From the NCBI GenBank assembly GCA_028280265.1, contig JANQMD010000004.1, positions 31,196 through 95,195 of the forward strand: DNA of 64,000 bases. The letters are read 5' to 3'. This document shows positions 36,430 to 45,713 of the stretch, piece after piece. Within the stretch, counting starts at the first letter, position 1; the number at the start of each line of letters is the position of its first letter. The position numbers and the translations under genes were made by a program. The notes below the pieces were generated by a model. That model searched no databases and was not told the origin of the DNA. It was given only the letters and a program-made list of their open reading frames with translations. The stretch is from Flavobacteriaceae bacterium (GTDB lineage: Bacteria; Bacteroidota; Bacteroidia; Flavobacteriales; Flavobacteriaceae).

Positions 36430-36942
36430 ATGCAAACATTCGACGTTTTAATTGAAATTCCCAAAGGAAGCAGAAACAAATATGAATATGATTTTGAGTT
36501 AAAGAAAATTCGCTTCGATCGAATGCTTTTTTCATCCATGATGTATCCTGGAGATTATGGATTTATTCCCGAAACATTGGCTTTAGATGGAGATCCTTTA
36601 GATGTTTTAGTGATGGGTACTGAACCTACTTTTCCAATGTGTGTTATGGAAGTAAAACCCATTGGAGTATTTCACATGGCCGATGAGAAAGGTCCGGATG
36701 AAAAATTAATTTGTGTTCCTGTCACAGACCCTATTTGGAACAGTTATGAAGATATCACAGACTTAAATCCACACCGAAAAAAGGAGATTACCCATTTCTT
36801 TCAGGTATATAAAGATTTAGAAAAAAAGAAAGTAGATGTCGGTGGATGGGGAAATGCTCAGGAAGCCATGGAAATCTATAAAAAATGTGTAGAGCGTTAT
36901 CAAAATAGCGAACACAAAACAAAGGGTAATTTTACCATCTAA
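36430..36942 (+). CDS. ppa: soluble inorganic pyrophosphatase
   Basis: A 170-residue family I pyrophosphatase. The family signature DGDPLDVLV (D-[SGDN]-D-[PE]-[LIVMF]-D) lies near residue 55, with IPKGSRNKYEYD, MMYPGDYGFIP and CVPVTDPIWNSYED typical. It hydrolyses PPi to phosphate in the cytosol. It lies directly upstream of the membrane pyrophosphatase gene, but a terminator separates the two. Confidence 0.95.
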   Translation: MQTFDVLIEIPKGSRNKYEYDFELKKIRFDRMLFSSMMYPGDYGFIPETLALDGDPLDVLVMGTEPTFPMCVMEVKPIGVFHMADEKGPDEKLICVPVTDPIWNSYEDITDLNPHRKKEITHFFQVYKDLEKKKVDVGGWGNAQEAMEIYKKCVERYQNSEHKTKGNFTI

Positions 36943-36969
36943 ATCTCATTTATCATCTTATTAAGCTAA

Positions 36970-36999
36970 CCCTTTCATATTGTATGTGAAAGGGCTTTT
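36970..36999 (+). terminator. terminator after ppa
   Basis: CCCTTTCATAT and ATGTGAAAGGG (36970-36980 / 36984-36994, one G-T pair) form a stem with a 3-nt loop, followed by cttttct. Confidence 0.75.
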
Positions 37000-37018
37000 C
37001 TATTCGGGTCGATTTTAC

Positions 37019-37026
37019 TACTTTTG
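37019..37026 (+). promoter_or_regulatory. candidate -7 box upstream of hppA
   Basis: TACTTTTG matches TAnnTTTG, 28 bp before the hppA ATG and after the ppa terminator, so hppA likely has its own promoter. Confidence 0.4.
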
Positions 37027-37054
37027 CCGAGCTTATTTAACAAAATCAAACTAT

Positions 37055-39475
37055 ATGGAAGCAAATATCATTTTTGTACCAATGGCATTAGCAGTCTTAG
37101 GATTGTTATTTATGTTCGTAAAAATGTCATGGGTAAAAAAACAAGCTGCAGGAAATGACAGAATGCAGGAAATTTCAAAAGCCATTAAAGAAGGTGCATT
37201 GGCATTCTTAGGAGCTGAATATCGTTTACTTTTAATCTTTGTAATCATTGCATCAGCTGCACTATTTGGAATTTCACAATATGTAGAAACAACAAGTTGG
37301 ATGATCATTCCAGCATTTATCATAGGAGCTATTTTCTCTGCCTTAGCAGGAAATGTAGGAATGCGAATTGCCACTGAAGCAAATGCAAGAACTGCAGAAG
37401 CTGCAAAAACAAGCTTACCACAAGCTCTAAAAGTTTCTTTTGGAGGTGGAACTGTAATGGGGTTAGGAGTAGCTGGATTGGCTGTTTTAGGATTGAGTTT
37501 GTTATTCTTCGTTTTCTTAGGTCAGTTCATGACTGAAGGTGGAAATTTCTACAATGATATGACTGTTGTTCTAGAGACGCTAGCAGGTTTCTCTTTAGGT
37601 GCAGAATCAATTGCTTTGTTTGCGCGTGTGGGTGGAGGAATCTATACAAAAGCTGCTGACGTTGGTGCTGATTTGGTTGGAAAAGTAGAAGCCGGAATTC
37701 CTGAAGATGATCCACGTAACCCAGCAACTATTGCTGATAACGTTGGTGATAATGTAGGTGATGTAGCAGGAATGGGAGCCGATTTATTCGGTTCGTATGT
37801 AGCAACTGTATTGGCTGCTATGGTATTAGGAAACTATGTCATTAGAGACATGTCTGCAACGAGTCAATTTACAGACGCTTTCAACAACATGGGACCTATT
37901 TTATTACCATTGGTCATTGCTGGTGTTGGAGTATTGGCATCTATCATTGGAACTTTCTTAGTGCGCATCAAAGACAACACTGCTAAGGAAGCACAAGTAC
38001 AAAAAGCATTAGACTTAGGAAACTGGGTATCTATAGGAATTACATTATTGGCTAGTTACTTCCTAATCGGTTGGATGTTACCAGAGACCATGACCATGAA
38101 TTTCTTTGGTGAAGGGGCACAAGAAGTTTCTTCAATGAACGTGTTTTATGCAGCATGTATTGGATTGGCAGTAGGGGCTTTGATTTCTGTAGTAACTGCT
38201 TACTACACAAGTTTAGGAAAAAAGCCTGTACTAGATATTGTACAAAACAGTTCAACAGGAGCTGCAACAAATATCATTGCTGGATTGGCAGTAGGAATGA
38301 AATCTACTTTCTTATCTGTTGTTCTATTTGCTGCTGCCATTTTCGGATCGTATGCTTTAGCAGGATTCTATGGAGTAGCATTGGCTGCTTCTGCAATGAT
38401 GGCTACTACAGCGATGCAATTGGCAATCGATGCTTTTGGACCGATCGCTGATAACGCAGGAGGTGTTGCTGAAATGAGTGAATTAGAAGAGCACGTTCGT
38501 GAAAGAACGGATATTTTAGATTCAGTAGGAAATACCACTGCAGCTGTAGGAAAAGGATTTGCAATTGCATCTGCAGCTTTAACTGCTTTGGCACTTTTCG
38601 CTGCTTATGTAACCTTTACGGGAATTGACGGAATTAACATCTTTAAAGCTGATGTATTGGCGATGTTGTTTGTTGGAGGAATGATTCCTGTAATCTTCTC
38701 TGCTTTAGCCATGCAATCTGTAGGAAAAGCTGCTATGGAAATGGTACAAGAAGTACGTAGACAGTTTAGAGAAATTCCTGGCATCATGGAAGGAAAAGGA
38801 ACTCCTGAATATGCAAAGTGTGTAGATATCTCTACAAAAGCTGCCTTAAAAGAAATGTTATTGCCTGGTTTAATTACCATCATTACTCCAATCGTAATTG
38901 GAATGTTATTCGGAGCTGAGCCTTTAGGGGGTTACATGGCGGGAGTTTGTGTATCTGGTGTAATGTGGGCTATCTTCCAAAACAATGCTGGAGGAGCTTG
39001 GGACAACGCTAAAAAATCTTTTGAAGCTGGCGTTGAAATCAACGGAGAAATGACTTACAAAGGTTCAGACGCTCACAAAGCTGCTGTAACTGGAGATACT
39101 GTTGGAGATCCATTCAAAGATACTTCTGGACCATCAATGAATATCTTAATCAAATTAACTTGTTTGGTAGGATTGGTAATTGCTCCAATCTTAGGAGGAC
39201 ATGGTTCTGAAGAGAAAGTTCATGCTGATGTCATTGAAGTAGTAGTTGATGGTAAGGAACATGCTGGGCATAAGATTGAAAAGAAGGTCAAAGTAAAAAT
39301 GACTCAAAATGAAGATGGAACTGTAAAAGCAATTGTTACGACAACTTCAAACGAAAATGGAGAAACTGTTACCAAAGAAGAAATTCTTGAGGGACCAAAA
39401 GAAGAAGTAGAAAACAAGATCAAAGCATTTGAAGCTGATGCTGAAAATGTGAAAATCAAGATTAAAGAGAAATAA
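37055..39475 (+). CDS. hppA: ion-pumping membrane pyrophosphatase, K+-dependent type, with C-terminal extension
   Basis: An 806-residue membrane pyrophosphatase with about 16 transmembrane helices. The frame opens at 36980, but the ATG at 37055 starts [16 protein letters not shown]. The substrate site is [20 protein letters not shown] followed by [29 protein letters not shown] near residues 492-501 has Ala and Gly at the positions diagnostic of K+-dependent enzymes, so it could pump Na+ or H+. The last ~75 residues, after IAPILGGHG, are a hydrophilic Lys/Glu/Val-rich extension not found in typical members. Confidence 0.94.
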   Translation: MEANIIFVPMALAVLGLLFMFVKMSWVKKQAAGNDRMQEISKAIKEGALAFLGAEYRLLLIFVIIASAALFGISQYVETTSWMIIPAFIIGAIFSALAGNVGMRIATEANARTAEAAKTSLPQALKVSFGGGTVMGLGVAGLAVLGLSLLFFVFLGQFMTEGGNFYNDMTVVLETLAGFSLGAESIALFARVGGGIYTKAADVGADLVGKVEAGIPEDDPRNPATIADNVGDNVGDVAGMGADLFGSYVATVLAAMVLGNYVIRDMSATSQFTDAFNNMGPILLPLVIAGVGVLASIIGTFLVRIKDNTAKEAQVQKALDLGNWVSIGITLLASYFLIGWMLPETMTMNFFGEGAQEVSSMNVFYAACIGLAVGALISVVTAYYTSLGKKPVLDIVQNSSTGAATNIIAGLAVGMKSTFLSVVLFAAAIFGSYALAGFYGVALAASAMMATTAMQLAIDAFGPIADNAGGVAEMSELEEHVRERTDILDSVGNTTAAVGKGFAIASAALTALALFAAYVTFTGIDGINIFKADVLAMLFVGGMIPVIFSALAMQSVGKAAMEMVQEVRRQFREIPGIMEGKGTPEYAKCVDISTKAALKEMLLPGLITIITPIVIGMLFGAEPLGGYMAGVCVSGVMWAIFQNNAGGAWDNAKKSFEAGVEINGEMTYKGSDAHKAAVTGDTVGDPFKDTSGPSMNILIKLTCLVGLVIAPILGGHGSEEKVHADVIEVVVDGKEHAGHKIEKKVKVKMTQNEDGTVKAIVTTTSNENGETVTKEEILEGPKEEVENKIKAFEADAENVKIKIKEK

Positions 39476-39503
39476 AAAGACAGAAATAAACTCTGATTCA
39501 AAG

Positions 39504-39539
39504 AAAAGAATTACTCGAATGAGTAATTCTTTTTTTTTT
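39504..39539 (+). terminator. rho-independent terminator after hppA
   Basis: AAAAGAATTACTC and GAGTAATTCTTTT (39504-39516 / 39521-39533) form a perfect stem with a 4-nt loop, followed by a T tract. Confidence 0.92.
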
Positions 39540-39596
39540 GCTTTTAAAATGTGGTTAAACTAAATTTACAACATCCCATAATCCCTGATTATCACC

Positions 39597-40376
39597 ATGT
39601 CATTCTATAAAAGGAATAAATTATATTTTACAATCTTAGGCACTTATTTTATTTCTATTTTTATTTTATCATGTAAATCTGATAACCCTATTGTTAACCA
39701 TTGTGATAATTTCCAATGGGGGTACGAGGGAAATTCTAGCCCTAGTTATTGGGGAACTTGCCATGTAAATTGCAGTGGGCAAGTTCAATCTCCTGTTAAT
39801 ATTGAAACAACCGTTATTGACAACAGTTTGTCGGCCTTAACAACTGAATATAAAAGTTCTCTTGTGAAATTATTGAACAATGGTCATACGGTAGAATTTG
39901 ATTATGAAGAAGGCAGCAAACTTATGTTAAACGGAAAAGAATATCAGTTGCTTCAATTTCATTTCCACACCAGTTCTGAACATACTGTAAAAGGTGTAAA
40001 ACATCCTATGGAAGTTCATCTTGTGCACAAAAATACAATCACAGGAGATTTGGTTGTAATAGCGGTACTTTTTAAAGAAGGTAAGGAGCATCCAGTTTTG
40101 GAAAAATTAAACGATAACCTACCTAAAGTTCCTAACCAAGAATACCACTCTACAATGCAAGTGAATGCTAAAGATCTACTACCAAAAGTAAAAAGTTATT
40201 ACACCTATGGAGGCTCACTTACCACTCCACCCTGTTCAGAAACAGTTACTTGGTTTCTTTTTAAAACACCTTCGGAGGCTTCTGGCACTCAAATCCAAAA
40301 TATTCATAGTATTCTAAAAGATAATTACCGTCCTCTTCAACCATTAAACAACAGAACCATCAGGGAATACAACTAA
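39597..40376 (+). CDS. alpha-type carbonic anhydrase, exported
   Basis: A 259-residue alpha carbonic anhydrase. A hydrophobic N-terminus (LYFTILGTYFISIFILSC) suggests a lipoprotein signal. The three zinc ligands are His-His in QFHFHTSSEH and His in MEVHLVH. FQWGYEG...PSYWG, QSPVNIET and the C-terminal GGSLTTPPCSETVTWFLF and YRPLQPLNNR are diagnostic. It interconverts CO2 and bicarbonate at the cell surface or periplasm. Single gene, no operon partner. Confidence 0.94.
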   Translation: MSFYKRNKLYFTILGTYFISIFILSCKSDNPIVNHCDNFQWGYEGNSSPSYWGTCHVNCSGQVQSPVNIETTVIDNSLSALTTEYKSSLVKLLNNGHTVEFDYEEGSKLMLNGKEYQLLQFHFHTSSEHTVKGVKHPMEVHLVHKNTITGDLVVIAVLFKEGKEHPVLEKLNDNLPKVPNQEYHSTMQVNAKDLLPKVKSYYTYGGSLTTPPCSETVTWFLFKTPSEASGTQIQNIHSILKDNYRPLQPLNNRTIREYN

Positions 40377-40599
40377 AAATAAATGCATAAGTATTCTGTT
40401 TTCCAATAATCAAAATCAATTGATTTACAAAAGAAAAAGATGTCATGTCAATACCTTATCTGTCAGCAGACAGGGAGTGAAGAGCGAACAATGAGGCATT
40501 CTAATCATAACAGATTTGGTTTACTTCAGTAATCCTTTTATAGACTTAGTGTGAAAGCTTCGTGAAAGTCACTCAAACCCATTCGAAATTGACAAAATT
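40377..40599. other. intergenic region, no gene seen
   Basis: Contains ctgtcagcagacaggg, a decayed relative of the dispersed CTGTC...GGCAGACAG repeats. No ORF, terminator or promoter is convincing. Confidence 0.4.
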
Positions 40600-41436
40600 T
40601 TAATGAAGTACAAAACGAATTTGTTCTCCCGTTAATTTCTGACTCAATCGGGAAATAGCATAATCCGTAAGCTGTAAAACTCTTGGGTAGCCTCCAGTTA
40701 CCTGAGCGTCTCTCATCAGCACGATCAACTTTCCCGAAGGTGTCAGTTGTATTGTTCCTGGCAATACTGAAGATGTTAATATAGAAGGCAAATCATTTTG
40801 TACAGCTTCCTCTAACCGATATCCCATACGGTTGTTATCTCCCGAAATCGTAAATAATTTTTGAAAACCCTGCTTTTGTTTATTGGTCAGCAAATTGTAC
40901 TCTGCCCCAGGATAACAGTCTAGTTGATTGTTCTCATAGTGCTCGTAAAACACTTTCACTTTAGAGAAGCCTTCAGGATATAATTTTGCTTTTGGTATAG
41001 ATAGTTCATCTCCTTTTAGAAGTCTTTGCTTGGTAATTCCGCCATAAAAACTCCTGCTTTTTAAAATCACTTCAGATTGAATCCCTCCTTGAACACACAA
41101 ATAAGATCTCGCTCCATACTTGCGTCTTCCAAAGGATAAAAAATCATCTTTCTTTACTGGATAAACCTTGTTTAGTTTTACAGGAAATGTATTCACCTTC
41201 GGTGAAAAATCACCCCCCGTTATACAAATAAATGTGTCTGAAGTAAATTCAAATCTCCCTTGTCCAAAAGTGATCTCTATCACTGCATCTTTTTGTCCAT
41301 TCTTCAGAAGAATATTTCCCATTTTGGCAGAAAACTGATCCATTGCCCCAGCTCTAGGAACTCCTATTTTTGCCATTCCCAAACGACCTAAATCCTGAAC
41401 AGAACAATAAATTCCTGCGTTTAATACTTTGATCAC
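40600..41436 (-). CDS. pxpC: 5-oxoprolinase subunit PxpC
   Basis: A 278-residue member of the KipA / biotin-dependent carboxyltransferase AHS2 family. Key regions are GIYCSVQDLGRLGMAKIGVPRAGAMDQ, SRSFYGG, GDNNRMGYRLE and the C-terminal LIVLMRDAQVTGGYPRVLQL. With PxpA and PxpB it forms the ATP-dependent enzyme opening 5-oxoproline to glutamate. Its start overlaps the pxpB stop by 4 bp, and it is the last gene of the operon. Confidence 0.93.
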   Translation of the reverse strand: MIKVLNAGIYCSVQDLGRLGMAKIGVPRAGAMDQFSAKMGNILLKNGQKDAVIEITFGQGRFEFTSDTFICITGGDFSPKVNTFPVKLNKVYPVKKDDFLSFGRRKYGARSYLCVQGGIQSEVILKSRSFYGGITKQRLLKGDELSIPKAKLYPEGFSKVKVFYEHYENNQLDCYPGAEYNLLTNKQKQGFQKLFTISGDNNRMGYRLEEAVQNDLPSILTSSVLPGTIQLTPSGKLIVLMRDAQVTGGYPRVLQLTDYAISRLSQKLTGEQIRFVLH

Positions 41437-42185
41437 GATTTGGAAAATTTAGGTTTGTAATTTCCTTTTTTTACCTCCTCATCAATTTTGTTGTAACTCT
41501 CCAAATCGATGGGCACAAAGCGTATTTGATCTCCTGCTTTGGCAAAGCAAGGGTTGGATTTCGACACTTCAAAAAACTGGACCGGTGATTTTCCTATCAG
41601 ATTCCAACCACCTGCTGAATTTTGTGGATACACTCCTGTTTGCACTCCTCCAATCCCTAGGGTTCCTTTTTCCACCCTCAATCTGGGAGTCGATCTTCGT
41701 GGTGTATGAAGCTTTTCATGCAATCCTCCTAAATACAAAAACCCTGGTTGAAAGCCTATGAAATAAATTGAATATGTAGCCTCAGAATGCAGTTGTATTA
41801 TTTCTTCCACAGAAAGCTTTTTCTGTATAGCCAATTCTTCCAAATCCAATCCAAAACACAGATCATAACAAACTGGAATTTCCCATATCTTATGTGAGTT
41901 ATTACTCTTTACTTCTCGCTCTTTGAGATACAACTCTTTGAGCTTCTCAACAGTTCTATCATACAAATTCTTGTACTTGTAGTATCGAGAATAATTGTCC
42001 CATTTTTTATAAACGATGGTCAAAGAATTATAGGCAATAATTGTATCTAATACCTTTTGCTCCTTTGCGATTAGTTTTTCAAAACTCACAATGTCTTCCA
42101 TAATGGCAATATCAATTTCTGAAGGCCATTCAATCAAAATAGCCGACTCTCCAAAAGGTTTGTATGTAAGTTTGTATTTCTTCAA
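41433..42185 (-). CDS. pxpB: 5-oxoprolinase subunit PxpB
   Basis: A 250-residue KipI / AHS1 family protein. The signature FIGFQPGFLYLGGLHEKLHTPRRSTPRLRVEKGTLGIGGVQTGVYPQNSAGGWNLIGKSP is complete. A longer N-terminal part (residues 1-80) includes YKPFGESAILIEWPSEID. It partners PxpC. A palindromic repeat lies in the spacer to pxpA. Confidence 0.93.
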   Translation of the reverse strand: MKKYKLTYKPFGESAILIEWPSEIDIAIMEDIVSFEKLIAKEQKVLDTIIAYNSLTIVYKKWDNYSRYYKYKNLYDRTVEKLKELYLKEREVKSNNSHKIWEIPVCYDLCFGLDLEELAIQKKLSVEEIIQLHSEATYSIYFIGFQPGFLYLGGLHEKLHTPRRSTPRLRVEKGTLGIGGVQTGVYPQNSAGGWNLIGKSPVQFFEVSKSNPCFAKAGDQIRFVPIDLESYNKIDEEVKKGNYKPKFSKS

Positions 42186-42193
42186 CTTTATAT

Positions 42194-42217
42194 CATTCCT
42201 GCGTAAGCAGGAATCTC
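42194..42217. repeat. palindromic dispersed repeat (ATTCCTGC-gtaa-GCAGGAAT)
   Basis: Perfect 8-bp arms at 42195-42202 and 42207-42214 with a 4-base loop. The same unit occurs in both arms of the element at 54074-54142, so it is a dispersed repeat. It lies between pxpA and pxpB. Confidence 0.8.
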
Positions 42218-42221
42218 AGGG

Positions 42222-42935
42222 CTATCGAATAAATTTCTGATGCAATCCTTTTAAAATTTCTACTACATTTTCATTATCTCCATGAATACAAAACGTGTCT
42301 GCCTTGATGTTTTTTTCATTTCCAAAAACAGTCAAAACTTTTGAATTCATTACCATACGAAACACATGCTGTACAATTTCATTAGGATTGGTTAAAACAG
42401 CATTGGATTCTTTTCGAGATACCAAGGTTAAATCATCATTGTAATTTCGATCTGCAAAACCTTCATAGGCGATCTCCATTCCATTTTCCAATGCAATTCT
42501 TTCAATTGCAGAATTATAGGGCACATATATTTTGATCTTCCCAAAAACATTTTGAATTGCTCTCACAACCAATTGAGCTTTCTCTTCATTCACAGTAATT
42601 AAATTATACAAAGCTCCATGGGGTTTGACATGATGAACAACAGCTTCTTTTAATGTTGCTCTCTCCTTAAAAAGTGTCATTTGCTCCTCCAAGCTTTTTT
42701 GAAGCTTTTCATTGGAAATTTCTATGATCACTCGTCCAAAATTGGCACGATCTGGAAAGCTAGGATGTGCTCCGATCTTTACATTGTTTTCCAATGCTAG
42801 ATCAATCACTTTATCAATAATCTCAGGAGACCCCGCATGACCTCCGCAAGCAATGTTGCAGGAAGAGATCCACGGCATTAACAAATGCTCGTTGTCTAAC
42901 CCCTCCCCTACATCGCAGTTAAAATCTATATTCAT
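42222..42935 (-). CDS. pxpA: 5-oxoprolinase subunit PxpA (LamB/YcsF family)
   Basis: A 237-residue LamB/YcsF protein. Characteristic are MNIDFNCDVGEGL, SSCNIACGGHAGSPEIIDKVIDLAL, KIGAHPSFPDRANFGR and HHVKPHGALYNLI. It is the first-acting subunit of the PxpABC 5-oxoprolinase. Downstream of the NRAMP-like gene on the same strand. Confidence 0.94.
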   Translation of the reverse strand: MNIDFNCDVGEGLDNEHLLMPWISSCNIACGGHAGSPEIIDKVIDLALENNVKIGAHPSFPDRANFGRVIIEISNEKLQKSLEEQMTLFKERATLKEAVVHHVKPHGALYNLITVNEEKAQLVVRAIQNVFGKIKIYVPYNSAIERIALENGMEIAYEGFADRNYNDDLTLVSRKESNAVLTNPNEIVQHVFRMVMNSKVLTVFGNEKNIKADTFCIHGDNENVVEILKGLHQKFIR

Positions 42936-42992
42936 ATTCTTAATTTAATATGAAAGAAAGTTTTGTCGAGAACTCTTTTCTATCATATCTCT

Positions 42993-44225
42993 CTAAAACA
43001 ATCCAAATCCAAACACCTTATCCAACCCTCTAACACCAAGAACAATGGTAGCCAGTACAATAATAATTCCTAATAAATTCTGGAATCTTGTGTTTACAAA
43101 ATCTCCTAAAACTCCTTTTTTATTGACTACCCACAAGAGAATTCCTGCAATCACAGGCAATAAAATACCATTGGCTACCTGAGCAAATTTGATAATTTCT
43201 ATGGGCTTGAATCCCAATGATGAAAAGACCACACCCAAAAGTAAAATTACCATCCAAACGCCTCGGAATTTTTGAGATTTTAATCCTTCTTTCCATCCAA
43301 AGCAACCTTTCGCTACATAAGCAGCCGCCAGAGGAGCTGTAATTGCTGAAGTAATACCCGCAGCAAACAATCCCAATGCCAAAAAGTATTTTGCAAAACT
43401 TCCGTACAGCGGCTCTAAACTTCTGGCCAAATCTGCTGCATTATTTACTTCTCCTGAAGGAATGGATGCCGCTGAAATGATAATCGCCATGGAAACCAAC
43501 CCTCCTAAGATGATGGAAACTACTGTGTCTTTTTTTACCGCTTTCAAATCGCCTTTGTCTTTCCACTTTTCTTTTACCAGTGAAGCATGTAAAAATAAGT
43601 TGTAGGGAACGACTGTTGTTCCTATCAAACCGACAATCATTAGCAAACTTCCTCTTGGTGTTCTAGGTACAAAGATGCCTTGCAACATCTCTAACAAATC
43701 GGGTTTGGTAACAATTGCTGTAATCATAAAAGACACACTCATCAACAAAACCAATGCAATGAGAGCTCTTTCTAAGAATTTATAATTCCCAATGTACAAC
43801 AAACCAAAAGCAACAACACCAATGACCAAACTCATGATATTGATTGAGAAGCTTTCAAACTCCAAAAAATGTTGCCCCAATACAGTTTCCAAGCCTAAGA
43901 TTCCTCCGCTGATATTTCCTGCTTCATAAGATGCGTTTCCTATGACAATGGCAAAAAGAATGAGAAATAAAATTACCTTGTTGAAAACAGGATGTACAAT
44001 CTCGGAACGAATGACTTCAGACAATCCTTTTTGAGAAATAATTCCCAAACGTGCAGCCATCTCTTGCAATACAATCGTAGCAACAATAGACAATACCATA
44101 GCCCAAAGGAGGTTGAAACCAAAATTCACACCAGCCAAAGTACATAAAGTTACTGTTCCAGGACCTATAAAGGCAGCAGCCACTAGGGTACCTGGGCCAA
44201 TATTTTTAAACGGGTTTTTAATCAT
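42993..44225 (-). CDS. NRAMP-fold transporter lacking canonical metal-binding motifs
   Basis: A 410-residue protein with 11 predicted membrane segments and clear NRAMP homology (GPGTLVAAAFIGPGTVTLC at the N-terminus). In true Mn/Fe transporters, helix 1 carries DPGN and helix 6 carries MPH. Here helix 1 reads G21-P-G-T24 and helix 6 reads VPY (TTVVPYNLFLHASLV, near residues 203-217), so the metal-coordinating Asp, Asn and Met are all replaced. The location in a pxpABC operon recalls the NRAMP-like ycsG next to ycsF in Bacillus subtilis. I infer transport of 5-oxoproline or a related acid, not metals. Its ATG overlaps the DUF2891 stop. Confidence 0.88.
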   Translation of the reverse strand: MIKNPFKNIGPGTLVAAAFIGPGTVTLCTLAGVNFGFNLLWAMVLSIVATIVLQEMAARLGIISQKGLSEVIRSEIVHPVFNKVILFLILFAIVIGNASYEAGNISGGILGLETVLGQHFLEFESFSINIMSLVIGVVAFGLLYIGNYKFLERALIALVLLMSVSFMITAIVTKPDLLEMLQGIFVPRTPRGSLLMIVGLIGTTVVPYNLFLHASLVKEKWKDKGDLKAVKKDTVVSIILGGLVSMAIIISAASIPSGEVNNAADLARSLEPLYGSFAKYFLALGLFAAGITSAITAPLAAAYVAKGCFGWKEGLKSQKFRGVWMVILLLGVVFSSLGFKPIEIIKFAQVANGILLPVIAGILLWVVNKKGVLGDFVNTRFQNLLGIIIVLATIVLGVRGLDKVFGFGLF

Positions 44226-45318
44226 GAGTCGACGTGTTTAAGGCATAAATGGCAAAGCTTCCTAGCCAATGACCACCTTCGTAACTATCACCTACCAAAT
44301 TTGGCAGAGAGTAGTTAATATGCTCGTTGGCAATATTTTTTAGATGCGCATAGGCTGGCATGTCCTTCACTATGGTATACAAACACCAAGCTCTAGAAAA
44401 ATTCACACCATCTAAGTGCACCAATTTTCCATCCGTTCGGTCGGAAACTTCTCCTACAGCCAACTGATAATCTTGTTGTCTCAAAGCAGGTAAAAATGCT
44501 TCGAACCATTCAACAAATGCTTTCTTAGAGAGCACTCGCTTCATGATGGCTGCTTCTTGCAGGCAAGGCGATAAGAAATCATAGCCGCTGGGTTCCCAGG
44601 TAATGGGACAATTGGCATCTTCTAAATAAAACTCCTTGGCGCGCTTTTCTATGAGTAGCTTGAGTTTTTGGTGTCCTACTGTATTGGCATAGTCCCATGC
44701 AAAGGTGAGACCAAAAGCCGTGTTCGTATGCTCTCCTACTCGAATGGGATAATTCAGCTTGGGTAGGAAGTCAATGTACTTTTGTACGATCAAATCTGTT
44801 AATGGCTGTAAGTTTTTCTCAAGGATTCTCGCAGTATCATCTTCCCATGTATGCAATTCTTCAGCCAGTTTTAGCAACCACGCCCATCCGTAAGTTCGTT
44901 CGTAACCTTTGTTGTGCTTTCCATGAAAATAGGCTACTTCTGTTTCTATGTTTTCTTTGGAAATGTTGTTCAACAACATTCTCTTGACCTTAGCAGCATT
45001 TTTGATCTCAGGAAATTGTTTTACCAAGGACACCAAACTCCAGTGACCATGTACGGAAGAATGCCAATCGAAGCAACCGTAAAATGCTGGATGCAATGCC
45101 TTAGGCGATTGCAAGTCATCATTGCCTCCTATCACCTGATTGAGTTTGTTGGGATATTCTACATTGATGCAATGCACGGGCAGTTGTATGAGTTTTTCTG
45201 CTTGTGTCAATGTGAGTTGCGGAGCAGCAATGGTTTGTGGGTTTTCTACTGCTTTTTTGGGTGCTGATTTCTGACAACTCCAAAGTAACAATAGCATGCA
45301 TAACGATAAATACCTCAT
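44218..45318 (-). CDS. DUF2891 lipoprotein
   Basis: A 366-residue protein with a lipoprotein signal (MRYLSLCMLLLLWSC). The DUF2891 core is evident: LHPAFYGCFDWHSSVHGHWSLVSL, AWLLKLAEELHTW, HTNTAFGLTFAWDYANTVG and GVNFSRAWCLYTI. The His-rich, alpha-toroid-like pattern suggests a metal-dependent or carbohydrate-type enzyme, but its function is unknown. It overlaps the NRAMP-like gene by 8 bp, so it is the first gene of the pxp operon and may process a 5-oxoproline-containing substrate at the cell surface. Confidence 0.88.
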   Translation of the reverse strand: MRYLSLCMLLLLWSCQKSAPKKAVENPQTIAAPQLTLTQAEKLIQLPVHCINVEYPNKLNQVIGGNDDLQSPKALHPAFYGCFDWHSSVHGHWSLVSLVKQFPEIKNAAKVKRMLLNNISKENIETEVAYFHGKHNKGYERTYGWAWLLKLAEELHTWEDDTARILEKNLQPLTDLIVQKYIDFLPKLNYPIRVGEHTNTAFGLTFAWDYANTVGHQKLKLLIEKRAKEFYLEDANCPITWEPSGYDFLSPCLQEAAIMKRVLSKKAFVEWFEAFLPALRQQDYQLAVGEVSDRTDGKLVHLDGVNFSRAWCLYTIVKDMPAYAHLKNIANEHINYSLPNLVGDSYEGGHWLGSFAIYALNTSTHD

Positions 45319-45713
45319 AGTTTCTAGTTGTAATTCTTAAAAGTAGAAATAATTCAGAAAAGATACTCTGCATCAACATGCTTTTATCCAAATGAATCCG
45401 TTTTTTGTATAAAAATTGTCAATTCGGGTGTCGCGCAAAGCAGGAAGCCTGCCTAATCGGCAGACAGGTATCGAGAATCAATTTTTTAGTGATGAATGTA
45501 ACTCCCAACCATATTTTTTCTATCTTAGAATCGAAGTCAATTTTAATCCGCCGAAGCAGCGCGAAGGCGGGTGTTACGTCCCCATGGTAACATAAGATGA
45601 TACTGAACTGTCATGCTAAACTCTTGTACTGAGCCTGCCTTTGTCGGCAGACAGGTTTACCGAAGTGTGTTGAAGCATCTTCAATATCTTAAATTACTAC
45701 ACACAGAATTGAC
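45319..45713. repeat. 395-bp intergenic region with palindromic dispersed repeats
   Basis: Contains GCCTGCC-taatc-GGCAGACAGG at 45447-45468 and the related GCCTGCCTttgtCGGCAGACAGG near 45633-45655, plus ctgtcatgctaaactcttg. These are members of common flavobacterial dispersed repeats. No gene is recognised between the DUF2891 start and the next CDS. Confidence 0.65.
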
